A DNA stretch of 64,000 nt, taken from Symsagittifera roscoffensis (taxonomy: Eukaryota > Xenacoelomorpha > Acoela > Convolutidae). The position numbers were made by a program, and so were the translations under genes. Numbering within the stretch: the first letter of the stretch is position 1; each line of letters begins with the position of its first letter. This document shows, in pieces, positions 1 through 11,613 of the stretch. Under the pieces are notes generated by a model. It worked only from the letters and a program-made list of their open reading frames with translations, was not told where the DNA came from and searched no databases. The stretch is taken from contig NW_026971233.1 in assembly GCF_963678635.1 (NCBI RefSeq), positions 62,001 through 126,000 of the forward strand. The letters are read 5' to 3'.

Positions 1-538
1 CACAAGATCGTATCTTGTCCACTTCGTACCTTGGTTTGTACCAGTTGTTTCCTTGGTTTGCCGGTCCGTTGTTAAAACTGCCATAATTGTTCTTGTAATA
101 TCCAGATCTCGAAGGAGCCTTCAATATAAGATACTCTTTTGACTTGAGTCTCAACTCCTCTGGTGTTGGGGCATTGGTTGAGAGTGGTGTCTAATGTGTC
201 GCTAACATTGTTCGATGTTCATCATTCTTCACACCATCGATGAATTTTGAGGCTACTGCCAGGTTCATCCTTCTATTCGACTCATCTAGTTGGCTACGCC
301 TTCTCAGCATCTCCAAATCGTATAGAAACTTGTCTATTGCCTCATCTTCAAGTTGCCTCCGTTTCTCGAAGCGCATCATTGCTTGGTGCCCTTGTACCCC
401 TGAGCCAAAACGATTTAACACGATTTCAAAGCTTTTCTCAGCAGTGTCCAGCTGGTATTGCTTTTTGGCCATCACGCAGTTCATGGCTGTCCTCTCCAAG
501 TGACTGGTAAGCGCACTGCATTCTTGCCTTTCTGACAA
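1..538 (-). pseudogene. gag: gag capsid-like domain (retrotransposon gag), element 1
   Basis: The frame reads a retrotransposon gag capsid-type helical domain (SERQECSALTSHLE ... FEIVLNRFGSGVQGHQAMMRFEKRRQ ... FIDGVKNDEHRTMLATH). A stop (TAG) at ~191 falls where elements 2 and 3 have Tyr (ATHYTPLS). After it the frame continues to the window edge, towards where the zinc knuckle lies in the other copies. The match to 22656-23267 and 36075-36809 is nearly residue for residue. Confidence 0.75.
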
Positions 539-926
539 GACCTTTTCCTCAAAATGAAGTTTAATTACTTCTATCCAGGTATCAATTCAGCCATCAGGTT
601 CGTCTTTGTAGCATCTTGGTTTCTTAAAAACCCTTCTGGACTTTTGGCTACGTTCACTGGTTCTAGATAACCTCGCAAGGAATGTTTCCAAAGACTTGTT
701 CAGAGGTTCGAAGGCTGTGGCCATTGATGTAGCATCTCTTGAATGCCCCGCCTGAGTATCATCGCCCCCTCATAAGGGTTCGGTATTTGGCAATTCCCTT
801 TTGTCCGAACCGCTGGGATTGTTTCTTTCTTGACTCGCATGACTCCTGTTCCTGGAATCACATCTCCCAGTCGCTTATGTATCTTGCGTCGTTCATCGTT
901 TGAGGTCGGTCTGTTGCCATTTGAAC

Positions 927-1130
927 TTATCTGATGATTGGGCCCCGTGTTCCATTATCCCCTGTGGTATAACCTGATGAACTGCCCCTACCTCTCGTGA
1001 ATCCATATGTCCTCCTCCTGTTCTGTTGGTCATTGAAGTTCACCCTAGGCTCTCTGTTGGGTTCTCCCGAGCTCGATTTCCCATCTTTTGTTCCACTCCT
1101 GCTGTATAGTAGCCCGTCCAACCTATCCAT
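927..1130 (-). pseudogene. gag: gag Gly/Arg-rich linker, element 1
   Basis: This 67-codon segment is rich in Arg, Asn, Gly and Ser (GFTRGRGSSSGYTTGDNGTRG). The same linker is present at 23475-23849 and around 37150-37370. It lies between the acidic region and the capsid-like domain and could bind nucleic acid, but this is inferred from composition only. Confidence 0.45.
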
Positions 1131-1261
1131 GATAGCCTGAGATCACCTCTCCATCATCGCATCTACTTTTGTGTAAAGAGTCCCAAGAGTCTGCTCTTGT
1201 TGAATTCTTAACTTTTCCAACTCGTCTCTTAAACTTAACTCTCTTTGCTCAGCTTCCCTCG

Positions 1262-1885
1262 TCATTCGCGACAAGTTCTTCGCCAATCGTTCATCCGTTC
1301 TTTCCTTGAATCGTTTTTCGCTTCTACCAACTTCTTGTCTGTTGCGGTTGATTTCTTCCGCAGACGTTCTCTTTCGACATGGACTGCCCTTTCTAGTTCA
1401 CTTTTTCCTATGGACATTTGTTCATTTTGTTCTCCTATGCTGCCCACTATGTTGGTCAAGGCTTCTTCAATTGATGCTCCGTTGTCCACTAATGGCGTCA
1501 CAAGTGGCTGTGTCACCCTGTCGATCCCAGGTAGATTGGTGCTGGTTGAGATTCGGGATTTGATTCTCTGCCTCGACGTTTTTTCATTATTCACCTCTCG
1601 ATCCGTCGGTGCGTTGCCTTTTCCTGTGTTTTTAATCTCTTCAGTTCGCATTTCCGAGTTTGTCATAGTCACAAAGTATCCTGACTGGCCTGATGTGTTT
1701 GAGGTTTTGCTTATCGTCCTCACCACACCAAATTGGTCCATGGTGCCAGTCCCTCTGTCGGTGTATGCTTCATTCTCCTGAATCGAACTATTGAGATTGA
1801 CTCGATATCCAAAGTCAACTTGCTCATCATCGTCCTCTTCATTTTCTTCCCGGGATTCTCCTTCATCACCTGTACCCGTTCCCAT
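1262..1885 (-). pseudogene. gag: gag acidic middle region, element 1
   Basis: This is a 207-codon open segment with a Glu/Asp run (EENEEDDDEQ) followed by a predicted helical, charged stretch near its C-terminus (ERERLRKKSTATDKKLVEAK). It corresponds closely to 24010-24744 in element 2 and 37415-38250 in element 3. The upstream part (1886-2060) is shifted in frame by a small deletion near 1915-1920. Position between the gag start and the capsid domain supports a gag assignment; there is no recognisable catalytic motif. Confidence 0.6.
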
Positions 1886-2664
1886 GGTAAATGGAAAGAT
1901 GTTTCCGAAAGTGTTCTTCTGAAAACGATGAGGACGTTGCCTGTTTCTCCGTCACGCCTGCCATAATGGTGTTGTCTGTGGGTGATCTTCTAGTTGCCAC
2001 AATCTCAGTAGAGATGTCGGACAGTTCCGACATCTCGGCCAGTCGGTCACATTTGGAAGTTTGACCTTGAGGAATACGAACTACCTAATTTTGGGAGGAA
2101 ATTTAATTTTTCAAAAATTCGATTGGAGCCTGCCATGCTCAATTCTCTCGCGAAAACTGAAAATCTCAGAAATAGAAGATCAGAACAACCGATTTATAAT
2201 CGCGAGAAAGTACTTGAAAAAGCAGCGGGAAATTGCTATTCGCAATTTCCAGATCCAAAATAAAAGCGAGTAGAGTCGTCTTATTCTGAAATAGGAAAAG
2301 GAGTGATTACAGAAGGAGAATTTAAATATTTGAGCTGAACTAGAGTGAACCCTCAGTGAAAAAGCCTCTCTTTCCTCTGACTCCTTGTTTGCCTGTGCCA
2401 AGCTCTCCGCCAGACATTGATCGGTGTTGGGAATCAATTGAGCCTGATAGACTCCAGCTTGCGACTTCACGTGTGACAGTTCATTTCGCAAATTCTCTCG
2501 ACCCTGGTTGCTCTCTAGTCGACTTGATCTATTCTTTTAGTCATGTCCCGTCGCAGTTCTTCCGAGTCACTTATATCGCCAGCCGCCCCCAATGTCGGGG
2601 GTAGTCCCAGAGAAGCTGAAGTCAACTGCGGTTGCACCCTGGTACTTGATGACGCACCTCCCTT

Positions 2665-3249
2665 TTACTGGCCCATCGACATCATCAACCTGGCGAACGT
2701 CGAGGATGTTTCCACTGTTATCCCATCAGACATGGGCCTGGTCGGTGAGGTGGATAACGCTTTCCTGCTCATGTCGTTTCTTGGGCATGGCGTGAAGTCC
2801 GCATTCGGATGGGTTATCTCCGGATGGTCGTAATCGGAAGATAGACCTTCAGTTCGTAGTGACTCCATGCGCTCATCGTACAAAGACTTCCAGCTTTTCT
2901 TGGCTTTCGAACCCGTTTGTTCTTCACTTGGACTTATACTCGACATCATCGCGTTCTTGCTCTGCTTGGCCAGAGATGACTGTTCTTTTCTCCACTTATG
3001 ACTCTTAGTCTCTGATTTGAACATTCCCTTGAGCAATACTTCTTCTTGCGGTTCGACCTCGGAACGCTCCGAGGCCTCCTCCGTCCTTTCGACTTCCTCC
3101 CGTTCGAGGTCTTCGCCTGGCTCAAAGTCGGGTCGGATGAGTGTTTGTTCCACTTCGTCGAAGGGGTCCACACGCGCCTCGCTCGCCGGTTTGGCCTCAG
3201 TACTTCGCCCTCGATTGCGATCGAGATTCTTCTCGCTTCTTAGTTTCAT
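2665..3249 (-). pseudogene. gag: gag N-terminal charged region, element 1
   Basis: This is a ~195-codon open frame, very rich in Glu, Lys, Arg and Ser. I start it at the ATG at 3249-3247 (MKLRSEKN); the frame stays open upstream to a TGA near 3345 but holds no earlier ATG. It matches the gag start of element 2 (25461-25889) and its first ~60 codons are repeated at the end of each LTR-like unit. It ends at a TAA after SMGQ, where element 2 has a TGA. Beyond that stop the frame continues with coding-like sequence to about 2530, then a 1-nt shift leads into a helical segment at 2336-2491. I know no domain for it. Confidence 0.6.
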
Positions 3250-6200
3250 TCCGCTCACTGAAAGATCAGCCTGACCTTTAGTCGACTCGCTGTCAGCAAA
3301 AATGTCGGAATCGCTGCTAAACGAAGATTGGCTACGCCTAGTTTTAAATTTTCGCGTGCTTCACTTGCTCAGCCTGGGAATCTTAGTAGTCAATCCTAAC
3401 GAGTCTCTACGCTGCATTTTTTGTATTAAATAGTTTTATTCGTACAAATTAATGGCAATGCACACGTATCGCAAAAAAAGTTCAAATTGATTTACTTAAC
3501 GCTGCCTACTCGACTTCTTGAATAGCAAAATTGTTTCTTGGATTTCTTGGTAATGATTTTGGTGACTCAGCTAAGGTTACACACAGGGCTTGCTTAGTAC
3601 CAATATTATGCTAACTCAACCCTGTTGTCTTGTATAACAGTATCACAAAATTTTGACAAGATATAGTCAATACAAAAAACACAACTGATAGTCGGATAAG
3701 AATATCCTACAGGTGACAGCGACCTTTCGTCAGCATCAATTTTACCGCCACACTCTTATCAAATCACTGTTTTGTTAAAATCAAACAATCTTTTTAAAGA
3801 AAACAGTGATGATTCAGGATAGATAGCTGTCCTACTAGGTAGCTCAAGGCAACCTCTCATCGAAATTTTCTTAAGTCTATGAAAGAGCTCCCCCCCACCC
3901 GGAACGCCCCAAGTGTACGAGAGCAGGGAACAGCTTTTCTTCTCAAGTGAGTGTGTATTTGCCTAATACACTCACCGAGGTCTTCTTTTATGTGTTCCCG
4001 TATTGTCCGAGCTTTCCTATTAAGTAGCCCAGGAGGGCAACCTCACAACCAAAATGACAATCAAAAAAAAAATTTCGGTTCGGGTACTTCTGACAGACCC
4101 GATCTAGAACCCAAAGTTGATCACGAATCTCCGGGCCAAATAGGCTCCTGTGATCCTAATGTGCACGCCCGTTGTTAGTTGACCTTTTTTCTGACCCTAA
4201 ATGGATATCTTAGTTGCTCAACTTGCCCCAGAAGGTACCCTTAAGTTCTCAATAAGGAGGGTTGTTAAGCTGCTTAAGTCACTCCGGAGGGTTACTTCGG
4301 AGGGTTGTTAAGACACTTAGCCTACTTTGGAAGGTTACTTCGGAGGGTACCTTAGTCACCCAAGTGACTTGAGGGGTCCCCTTTAACTCACTAACGAGGG
4401 TCAATAAGAGGCTTAATACGCTGCGGAGGGTTACTTCGGAGGGTTCCTTCAAAGAAGGGTCTCCAACTAGTCTCAGAAAGTGTCAAAACAAGCTAAATTC
4501 TCTGTGGGGGGTTGTTTTAACTTCTTCGGAGGGTCTCGTTGAAAACTTCCACTATGGAGGGTTGCTAAGGAGCTCAGCTGACTCCAGAGGGTTACTTCAG
4601 AGGGTTACCCAAAAATCGAGAAAACGGGTTATTCTACCGCAGTAAAGCCTCCGAATGCGGTCTAACAGACTTAAAACCAGGTTGGCTGACACGGTCAACC
4701 TTCCCAGTAGGATAAAAAGGGTTTCTTATAAGATTTTCTGCCGCTCGGAGGGTTCCCTAATATTTGGACCCTCCGAACCAGCAAATTCTAAAACAAAATT
4801 ATTTTCCGAGATTATCAACCCAAAAACGGTTGCGGTCCGGAAGATTGGTCAAAAACGTCGACTTAGGGTACCAAAATTATCCCGATCAGTTGGCTAGTCT
4901 TTGAGAAATCGCCAAAAACATGTTCGTCAAATTTGCCTTTTTCACCACCTATAAAGTTTCTGAAAGACTTTTTCCGCAATTCTTTGTTAAAGTGTCTAAA
5001 ATTAATCGAAACGAGCTTAGTATCCCCGTACGGCACTGGAACAATGCAAAAAACCCGACCAAAATTGGTTTGGAAACAAAAATTTGGCCAAGAACTAATA
5101 AAATTTGGACCCTCCGATTCCTCCCTTTTCCAATCTTTAAGTCGTTACCTTATCCACGGAGCTAATCGGAGGGTCACTCAAAGTTTTCTCTGGAAACCGA
5201 GCACATTTTGCTAGCACGCCCTAACGCAAAAACTTTTATTGCTCTAACTCTAAAAACTCAAAAACTCGATCCCCAAAATATATTGACAAAATTCGGAAAA
5301 TTATCAAAAATTTGATCGAAAAATTTTGTTTTCGCTAACTACTATTAAGTCTTTTTCCATGGGGTTTCTTTAGTTAGAGGGACCGAACTACGTAGTAACT
5401 CCCTGTATAAAAGGTTTTCGCTGTTCGGAAAAGCTCGGATATCCAAAATTTTGGGGTTCTACAGTTTGGTCGAAAATCAGTAATTTTCGACAAAATTGAG
5501 GTGTTTCTCGGGTCTAATTAGGAGATAAGTAAAATATAGTAAGGACAATAATCTATTAGTAGTCGTAATGAATATTACTGTACCCTCCTCTACACCAAAA
5601 TACCCGAATTAAGACCCTTAACTCGGAAAGATTTTGTTTTTTTTAAACTTCAACTGAGTCCTTTCTCACGCGGTTTCTTTAGTCACGGGGGATTGATCTA
5701 CGTAGTAAATCCCTGAACAAAAGCTTTTTGCTGTTCGAAAAAACTCGGATAAATTTTTGGGGTCTACAGTTTTGTCAAAAATTAGTAACTTTTGACAAAA
5801 TTAGGACCCTTAACTCGGAAATTCGTGGTCGATGGAGGGTACAATCGGACCGCGCTAATCGTGCCCCCACCAATTAAGTTTTATTGAAATATTATCCGAA
5901 CGATACTAAAATTATTTCAACGATACCCAACAGTCGTTGTGGATGTTGTCCTTGATGCCCCTGTTGAGTGTGGAACACGTCGGTCAGCTTGCCACTCTAC
6001 CATCCGGTCACCGGCAAAATCACCATTAACGTGCCTAAATACTCAAACTACACTCACCCAACCCGTCACAAAAACACACAATCTTCTATAAGAAATGATA
6101 TAAATCAATCTGAAACAACAACAAATAGGAATGTCAGATCACATCTCGCCCGGAAATAACATATAAATTGTCACTTTTTGTTTTTTTATTGTTTTTGGTC

Positions 6201-6412
6201 TTTTTTGGATTTTTTACTGTTTTTTGTACTTTTTCAAATAAAATTTTTTCTGGTTTTTTCTTGGTTATACACTATTTTTGTTTGGTTTTACGCTTTCTCT
6301 TTAATTGTTTTTGGTCCCGGGACCTCGGGACAAGCGGGCTCACGACTTCCCACCCAACCCTTCGGCCCCCGGTGTTTTCGGTCTTAACTAAGTTAAAAAG
6401 CTAAATAGTACT
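3072..6412 (-). repeat. LTR-like tandem unit A (3.34 kb) including gag start
   Basis: Unit A runs from within gag (AGGC at 3072) to the junction CTAGGC at ~6413, where gag sequence begins again. It holds the gag start (3072-3249), an untranslated leader, one stem-loop copy (3926-3999), a GGAGGGT-rich stretch (about 4250-5170) and an AT-rich part with no gene (5200-6400). It aligns along its whole length with units B, C and D. By position between element interiors it is an LTR or LTR plus leader; exact LTR ends are not proven. Confidence 0.75.
3926..3999. other. Conserved stem-loop (beta type) in unit A
   Basis: The outer arms GGGAACA and TGTTCCC (7 bp) enclose an internal loop and an inner stem GTGAGTGT/ACACTCAC. 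The same structure occurs at 7413-7486, 11105-11178 and 26503-26576. The function is unknown. Confidence 0.6.
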
Positions 6413-7229
6413 AGGCCTCCTCCGTCCTTTCGACTTACTCCCGTTCGAGGTCTTCGCCTGGCTCAAAGTCGGGTCGGATGAGCGTTCGTTCCACTTCGTC
6501 GAAGGGGTCCACACGCGCCTCGCTCGCCGGTCCGGCCTCAGCACTTCGCCCTTGATTGCCATCGAGATTCTTCTCGCTTCTTAGTTTCATTCCGCTCACT
6601 GAAAGATCAGCCTGACCTTTAGTCGACTCGCTGTCAGCAAAAATGTCGGAATCGCTGCTAAACGAAGATTGGCTACGCCTAGTTTTAAATTTTCGCGTGC
6701 TTCACTTGCTCAGCCTGGGAATCTTAGTAGTCAATCCTAACGAATCTCTACGCTGCATTTTTGTAATGAATAATATTATTCGTACAAATTAACGGCAATT
6801 CACACGTACCGCAAAAAAGTTCAAGTTGATTTACTTAACGCTGCCTACTCGACTTCTTCAATATCAAAAAAAATATTTTGGATTTTTTGGTAATGATATT
6901 GGTGACTCAGCTAAGGTTACACACAGGGCTTGCTTAGTACCAATTTTATGCTAACTCAACCCTGTTGTCTTGTATAACAGTATCACAAAATTTTCACAAG
7001 ATATAGTCAATACAAAAAACACAACTTATAATCGGATAAGAATATCCTACAGGTGACAGCGACCTTTCGTCAGCATCAATTTTACCTCCACACTCTTATC
7101 AAATCACTGCTTTGTTAAAATCAAACAATCTTTTTAAGGAAAACAGTGACGATTCGGGAATAGATAAATCAAATTTAGTATTAAAGAAAAAGACTTCCCT
7201 CAATCGGAACACTCCAAAAGAACGAAGCC

Positions 7230-7301
7230 CAGGACAATATTTTCTCGAGTGAGTGTGTATTTGCCTAATACACTCACCGAGGTCTACTTTTAGTTGTCCT
7301 G
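7230..7301. other. Conserved stem-loop (alpha type) in unit B
   Basis: The outer arms CAGGACAA and TTGTCCTG (8 bp) enclose an internal loop and the inner stem GTGAGTGT/ACACTCAC. Related copies lie at 10922-10993 and 26320-26391. The arms differ from the beta type at several positions and the opposite arm changes to match. Confidence 0.6.
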
Positions 7302-7412
7302 CAATTGCCCGAGCTGTCCTACTAAGTAGCTCAAGGCAACCTCTGATCGAAAACTTCTAAAGTCTATGAAAAAGCTCCCCCACACCCGGAACGCCCCAAG
7401 TGTACGAGAGCA

Positions 7413-7486
7413 GGGAACAACTTTTCTTCTCAAGTGAGTGTGTATTTGCCTAATACACTCACCGAGGTCTTTTTTTATGTGTTCCC
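7413..7486. other. Conserved stem-loop (beta type) in unit B
   Basis: GGGAACA/TGTTCCC outer stem with inner stem GTGAGTGT/ACACTCAC. It lies 112 bp after the alpha stem-loop, the pair forming a ~185-bp tandem duplication. Confidence 0.6.
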
Positions 7487-9257
7487 GGATTGCCCGAGTT
7501 TTCCTATTAAGTAGCTCAGGGCAACCTCACAACCAAATTGACAATCAAAAAATTTTTCGGCTCGGGTACTTCTGACAGACCTGATCTAGAATCCAAAGTT
7601 GATCACGAATCTCCGGGCCAAATGGGCTCCTGTGATCCTAATGTGCACGCCCGTTGTTAGTTGACCTTTTTTCTGACCCTAAACGGATATCTTAGTTGCT
7701 CAACTTGTCCCAGAAGGTACCCGTAAGTTTTCAATAAGGAGGGTTGTTAAGGGGCTTAAGTCACTCCGGAGGGTTACTTCGGAGGGTTGTTAAGACTCTT
7801 AGCCTACTTTTGAGGGTTACTTCGGAGGGTACCTTAGTCACCCAAGTGACTTGGGAGGGTCCCCTTTAACTCACTAACGTGGGTCAATAAGAGGCTTAAT
7901 ACGCTCCGGAGGGTTACTTCGAAGGGTTCCTTCAAAGAAGGGTCTCCAACTAGTCTCAGAAAGTGTCAAAACAAGCTAAATTCTCTGTGGGGGGTTGTTT
8001 TAACTTCTTCGGAGGGTCTCGTGGAAAACTTCCACTAGGGAGGGTTGCTAAGGAGCTCAGCTGACTCCGCAGGGTTACTTCGGAGGGTTACCCAAAAATC
8101 GAGAAAACGGGTTATTCTACCGCAGTAAAGCCTCCGAATACGGTCTAACAGACTTAAAACCAGGTTGGCTGACACGGTCAACCTTCCCAGTAGAATAAAA
8201 AGGTGTTCTTATAAGATTTTCTGCCGCTCGGAGGGTTCCCTAAAATTTGGACCCTCCGAACCAGCAAATTCTAAAAAAAATTCTTTTCCGAGATTATCAA
8301 CCCAAAAACGGTTGCGTTCCGGAATATTGGTCAAAAACATCGACTTAGGGTACCAAAATAATCCCGATCGGTTGGCTAGTCTTTGAGAAATCGCCAAAAA
8401 CATGTTCATCAAATTTGCCTTTTTCACCACCTATAAAGTTTCTGAAAGACTTTTTCCGCAATTCTTTGTGAAAGTGTCTAAAATTAATTGAAACGAGCTT
8501 AGTAGCCCCGTACGGCACTGGAACAATGCAAAAAACTGGACCAAAATTGGTTTGGAAACAAAAATTTGGCCAATAATTAATAAATTTGGACCCTCCGATT
8601 CCTCCCTTTTCCAATCTTTAAGTCGTTACCTTATCCACGGAGCTAATCGGAGGGTCACTCAAAGTTTTCTCTGGCAACCGAGCACGTTATGCTAGCACGC
8701 CCTAACTTAAAAACTTTTATTGCTCTAACTCTTAAAACTCAAAAACTCGATCCCCAAAACAGATTGACAAAATTCGGAAAATTTTTTAATTTCTACTGAG
8801 TCCTTTTTCACGCGGTTTCTTTAGTCAGGGGGGATAGATCTACGTAGTAAATCCCTGAACAAAAGCTTTTTGCTGTTCAAAAAAACTCGGATATCCAAAA
8901 CTTTTGGGGTCTACAGTTTGGTCAAAAATCAGTAACTTTCGACAAAATTGGGGTGTTTCTCGGATCTAAATAGTAGATAAGTACTATATAATAAGGATAA
9001 TAATCTATTAGTAGTCGTTAAAGAATATTACTATACCCTCTTTTGCACCAACATACCCGAATTAGGACCCTTAACTCGGAAATTCGTGGTCGATGGAGGG
9101 TACAATCGGACCGCGCCAATCGTGCCCCCACCTATTAAGTTTTAATGAAATATTACCCGAACGATACTAAAATTGTTTCAACGATACCCAACAGTCGTTG
9201 TGGATGTTAACCTTGATGCCTCTGTTGAGTGTGGAACACGTCGGTCAGCTTGCCACT

Positions 9258-9774
9258 TGTATGTATGTATGTATGTATGTATGTATGTATGTATGTATGT
9301 ATGTATGTATGTATGTATGTATGTATGTATGTATGTATGTATGTATGTATGTATGTATGTATGTATGTATGTATGTATGTATGTATGTATGTATGTATGT
9401 ATGTATGTATGTATGTATGTATGTATGTATGTATGTATGTATGTATGTATGTATGTATGTATGTATGTATGTATGTATGTATGTATGTATGTATGTATGT
9501 ATGTATGTATGTATGTATGTATGTATGTATGTATGTATGTATGTATGTATGTATGTATGTATGTATGTATGTATGTATGTATGTATGTATGTATGTATGT
9601 ATGTATGTATGTATGTATGTATGTATGTATGTATGTATGTATGTATGTATGTATGTATGTATGTATGTATGTATGTATGTATGTATGTATGTATGTATGT
9701 ATGTATGTATGTATGTATGTATGTATGTATGTATGTATGTATGTATGTATGTATGTATGTATGTATGTATGTAT
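9258..9774. repeat. (TGTA)n tetranucleotide microsatellite, ~129 copies
   Basis: About 517 bp of uninterrupted TGTA repeat inside unit B. It replaces a dozen bases (CTACCCTCCGGT) that units A, C and D have between GCCACT and CACCGG. It creates long meaningless open frames (CMYV or YIHT repeats) on both strands. Confidence 0.98.
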
Positions 9775-10921
9775 ACACCGGCAAAATCACCATTAACGTG
9801 CTTAAATACTCAAATTACACTCAAGGGATGGTACCTAACCCGTCACAAAAACACACAATCTTCTATAAAAAATGATATAAATCAATCTGAAACAACAACA
9901 AATAGGAAAATAGGAATGTCAGATCACATCTCGCCCGGAAATAACATACAAACTGTCACTTTTTTTTTTTTATTTTTGTTTGGTTTTACGCTTTCTCTTT
10001 AGTTGTCTTTGGTCCCGGGACCTCGGGACAAGCGGGCTCACGACTTCCCAACCAACCCTCCGGCCCCCGGAGTTTTCGGTCTTAACTAAGTTAAAGAGCT
10101 AAATAGTACTAGGCCTCCTCCGTCCTTTCGACTTCCTCCCGTTCTTCGCCTGGCTCAAAGTCGGGTCGGATGAGCGCTCGCTCCACTTCGTCGAAGGGGT
10201 CCACACGCGCCTCGCTCGCCGGTCTGGCCTCAGCACTTCGCCCTTGATTGCCATCGAGATTCTTCTCGCTTCATAGTTTCATTCCGCTCACTGAAAGATC
10301 AGCCTGACCTTTAGTCGACTCGCTGTCAGCAAAAATGCCGGAAACGCTGCTAAACGAAGACTGGCTCCGCCTTGTTATAAACTTTCGCGTGCTTCACTTG
10401 CTCAGCCTGGAAATCTTAGTAGTCAATCCTAACGAATCTCTACGCTGCATATTTTGTAACAAATAGTTTTATTCGTACAAATTAATGGCAATTCACACGT
10501 ACCGCAAAAAAGTTCAAATTGATTTACTTAACGCTGCCAACTCGACTTCTTCAATATCAAAATTTTTTTTTGGATTTCTTGGTAATGATATTGGTGACTC
10601 AGCTAAGGTTACAAACAGGGCTTGCTTAGTACCAATATTTTGCTAAATCAACCCTGTTGTCTTGTATTACAGTATCACAAAATTTTCACAAGATATAGTC
10701 AATACAAAAAACACAACTGATGATTGGATAAGAATATCCTACAGGTGACAGCGTCCTTTTGTCAGCATCAATTTTACCTCCACACTCTTATCAAATCACT
10801 GCTTTGTTAAAATCAAACAATCTTTTTAAAGAAAACAGTGATAATTCAGGAATAGAAAAATCAAATTTAGTCTTAAAGAAAAAGACTTCCCTCAATCGGA
10901 ACACTCCAAAATAACGAAGCC

Positions 10922-10993
10922 CAGGACAATATTTTCTCGAGTGAGTGTGTATTTGCCTAATACACTCACCGAGGTCTACTTTTAGTTGTCCTG
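10922..10993. other. Conserved stem-loop (alpha type) in unit C
   Basis: CAGGACAA/TTGTCCTG outer stem and GTGAGTGT/ACACTCAC inner stem, as in unit B. Confidence 0.6.
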
Positions 10994-11104
10994 CAATTGC
11001 CCGAGCTGTCCTACTAAGTAGCTCAAGGCAACCTCTGATCGAAAATTTCTAAAGTCTATGAAAAAGCTCCCCCACACCCGTAACGCCCCAAGTGTACGAG
11101 AGCA

Positions 11105-11178
11105 GGGAACAGCTTTTCTTCTCAAGTGAGTGTGTGTTTGCCTAATACACTCACCGAGGTCTTCTTTTATGTGTTCCC
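11105..11178. other. Conserved stem-loop (beta type) in unit C
   Basis: GGGAACA/TGTTCCC outer stem and GTGAGTGT/ACACTCAC inner stem, as in units A and B. Confidence 0.6.
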
Positions 11179-11613
11179 GGATTTCCCGAGCTTTCCTGTT
11201 AAGTAGCTCAGGGCAACCTCACAACCAAATTGACAATCAAAAAAAATTTTCGGCTCGGGTACTTCTGACAGACCTGATCTAGAATCCAAAGTTGATCACA
11301 AATCTCCGGGCCAAATGGGCTCCTGTGATCCTAATATGCACGCTCGTTGTTAGTTGACCTTTTTTCTGATCCTGAATGAATATCTTAGTTGCTCAACTTG
11401 CCCCAGAAGGTACCCTCAAGTTTTCAATAAGGAGGGTTGTTAAGGGGCTTAAGTCACTCCGGAGGGTTACTTCAGAGGGTTGTTAAGACACTTAGTCTAC
11501 TTTGGATGGTTACTTCGGAGGGTAACTTAGTCACCCAAGTGACTTGGGAGGGTCCCCTTCAACTCACTAACGAGGGTCAATGAGAGGCTTAATACGCTCC
11601 GGAGGGTTACTTC

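Larger units (their letters stand above)
1..3249 (-). mobile_element. Ty3/gypsy-like element 1, 5' (gag) end, continues beyond window
   Basis: The minus strand carries the gag portion of an LTR retrotransposon whose pol would lie left of the window. Its parts line up in the same order with gag of element 2 (22656-25889) and element 3 (36075-38250): N-terminal charged region, acidic middle region, Gly/Arg-rich linker and capsid-like domain. Several frames and stops break it, so it is a decayed copy. The upstream side runs into tandem LTR-like units starting near 3260. Confidence 0.85.
6413..10110 (-). repeat. LTR-like tandem unit B (3.70 kb)
   Basis: This is the second unit of the array. It opens with gag codons (6413-6590), followed by the leader, two tandem stem-loops (7230-7301 and 7413-7486), the GGAGGGT-rich stretch (7735-8660), an AT-rich part and a TGTA microsatellite at 9258-9774 that other units lack. 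Short frames inside it (for example 8165-8386) recur in all units but are not gene-like. It ends at the same CTAGGC joint near 10111. Confidence 0.75.

Noticed and set aside
3926-3999. Hammerhead-type ribozyme in the LTR stem-loops
   Set aside because: The structure has internal loops but lacks the CTGATGA and GAAA core on either strand.
4655-5214. Small frames such as MRSNRLKTRLADTVNLPSRI that recur in every LTR unit
   Set aside because: They recur because the DNA is repeated. Frames are short, shift between copies and match no domain.
9173-10002. Long open frames of CMYV or YIHT repeats on both strands
   Set aside because: They are produced by the TGTA microsatellite, which has no stops in any phase; there is no coding evidence.
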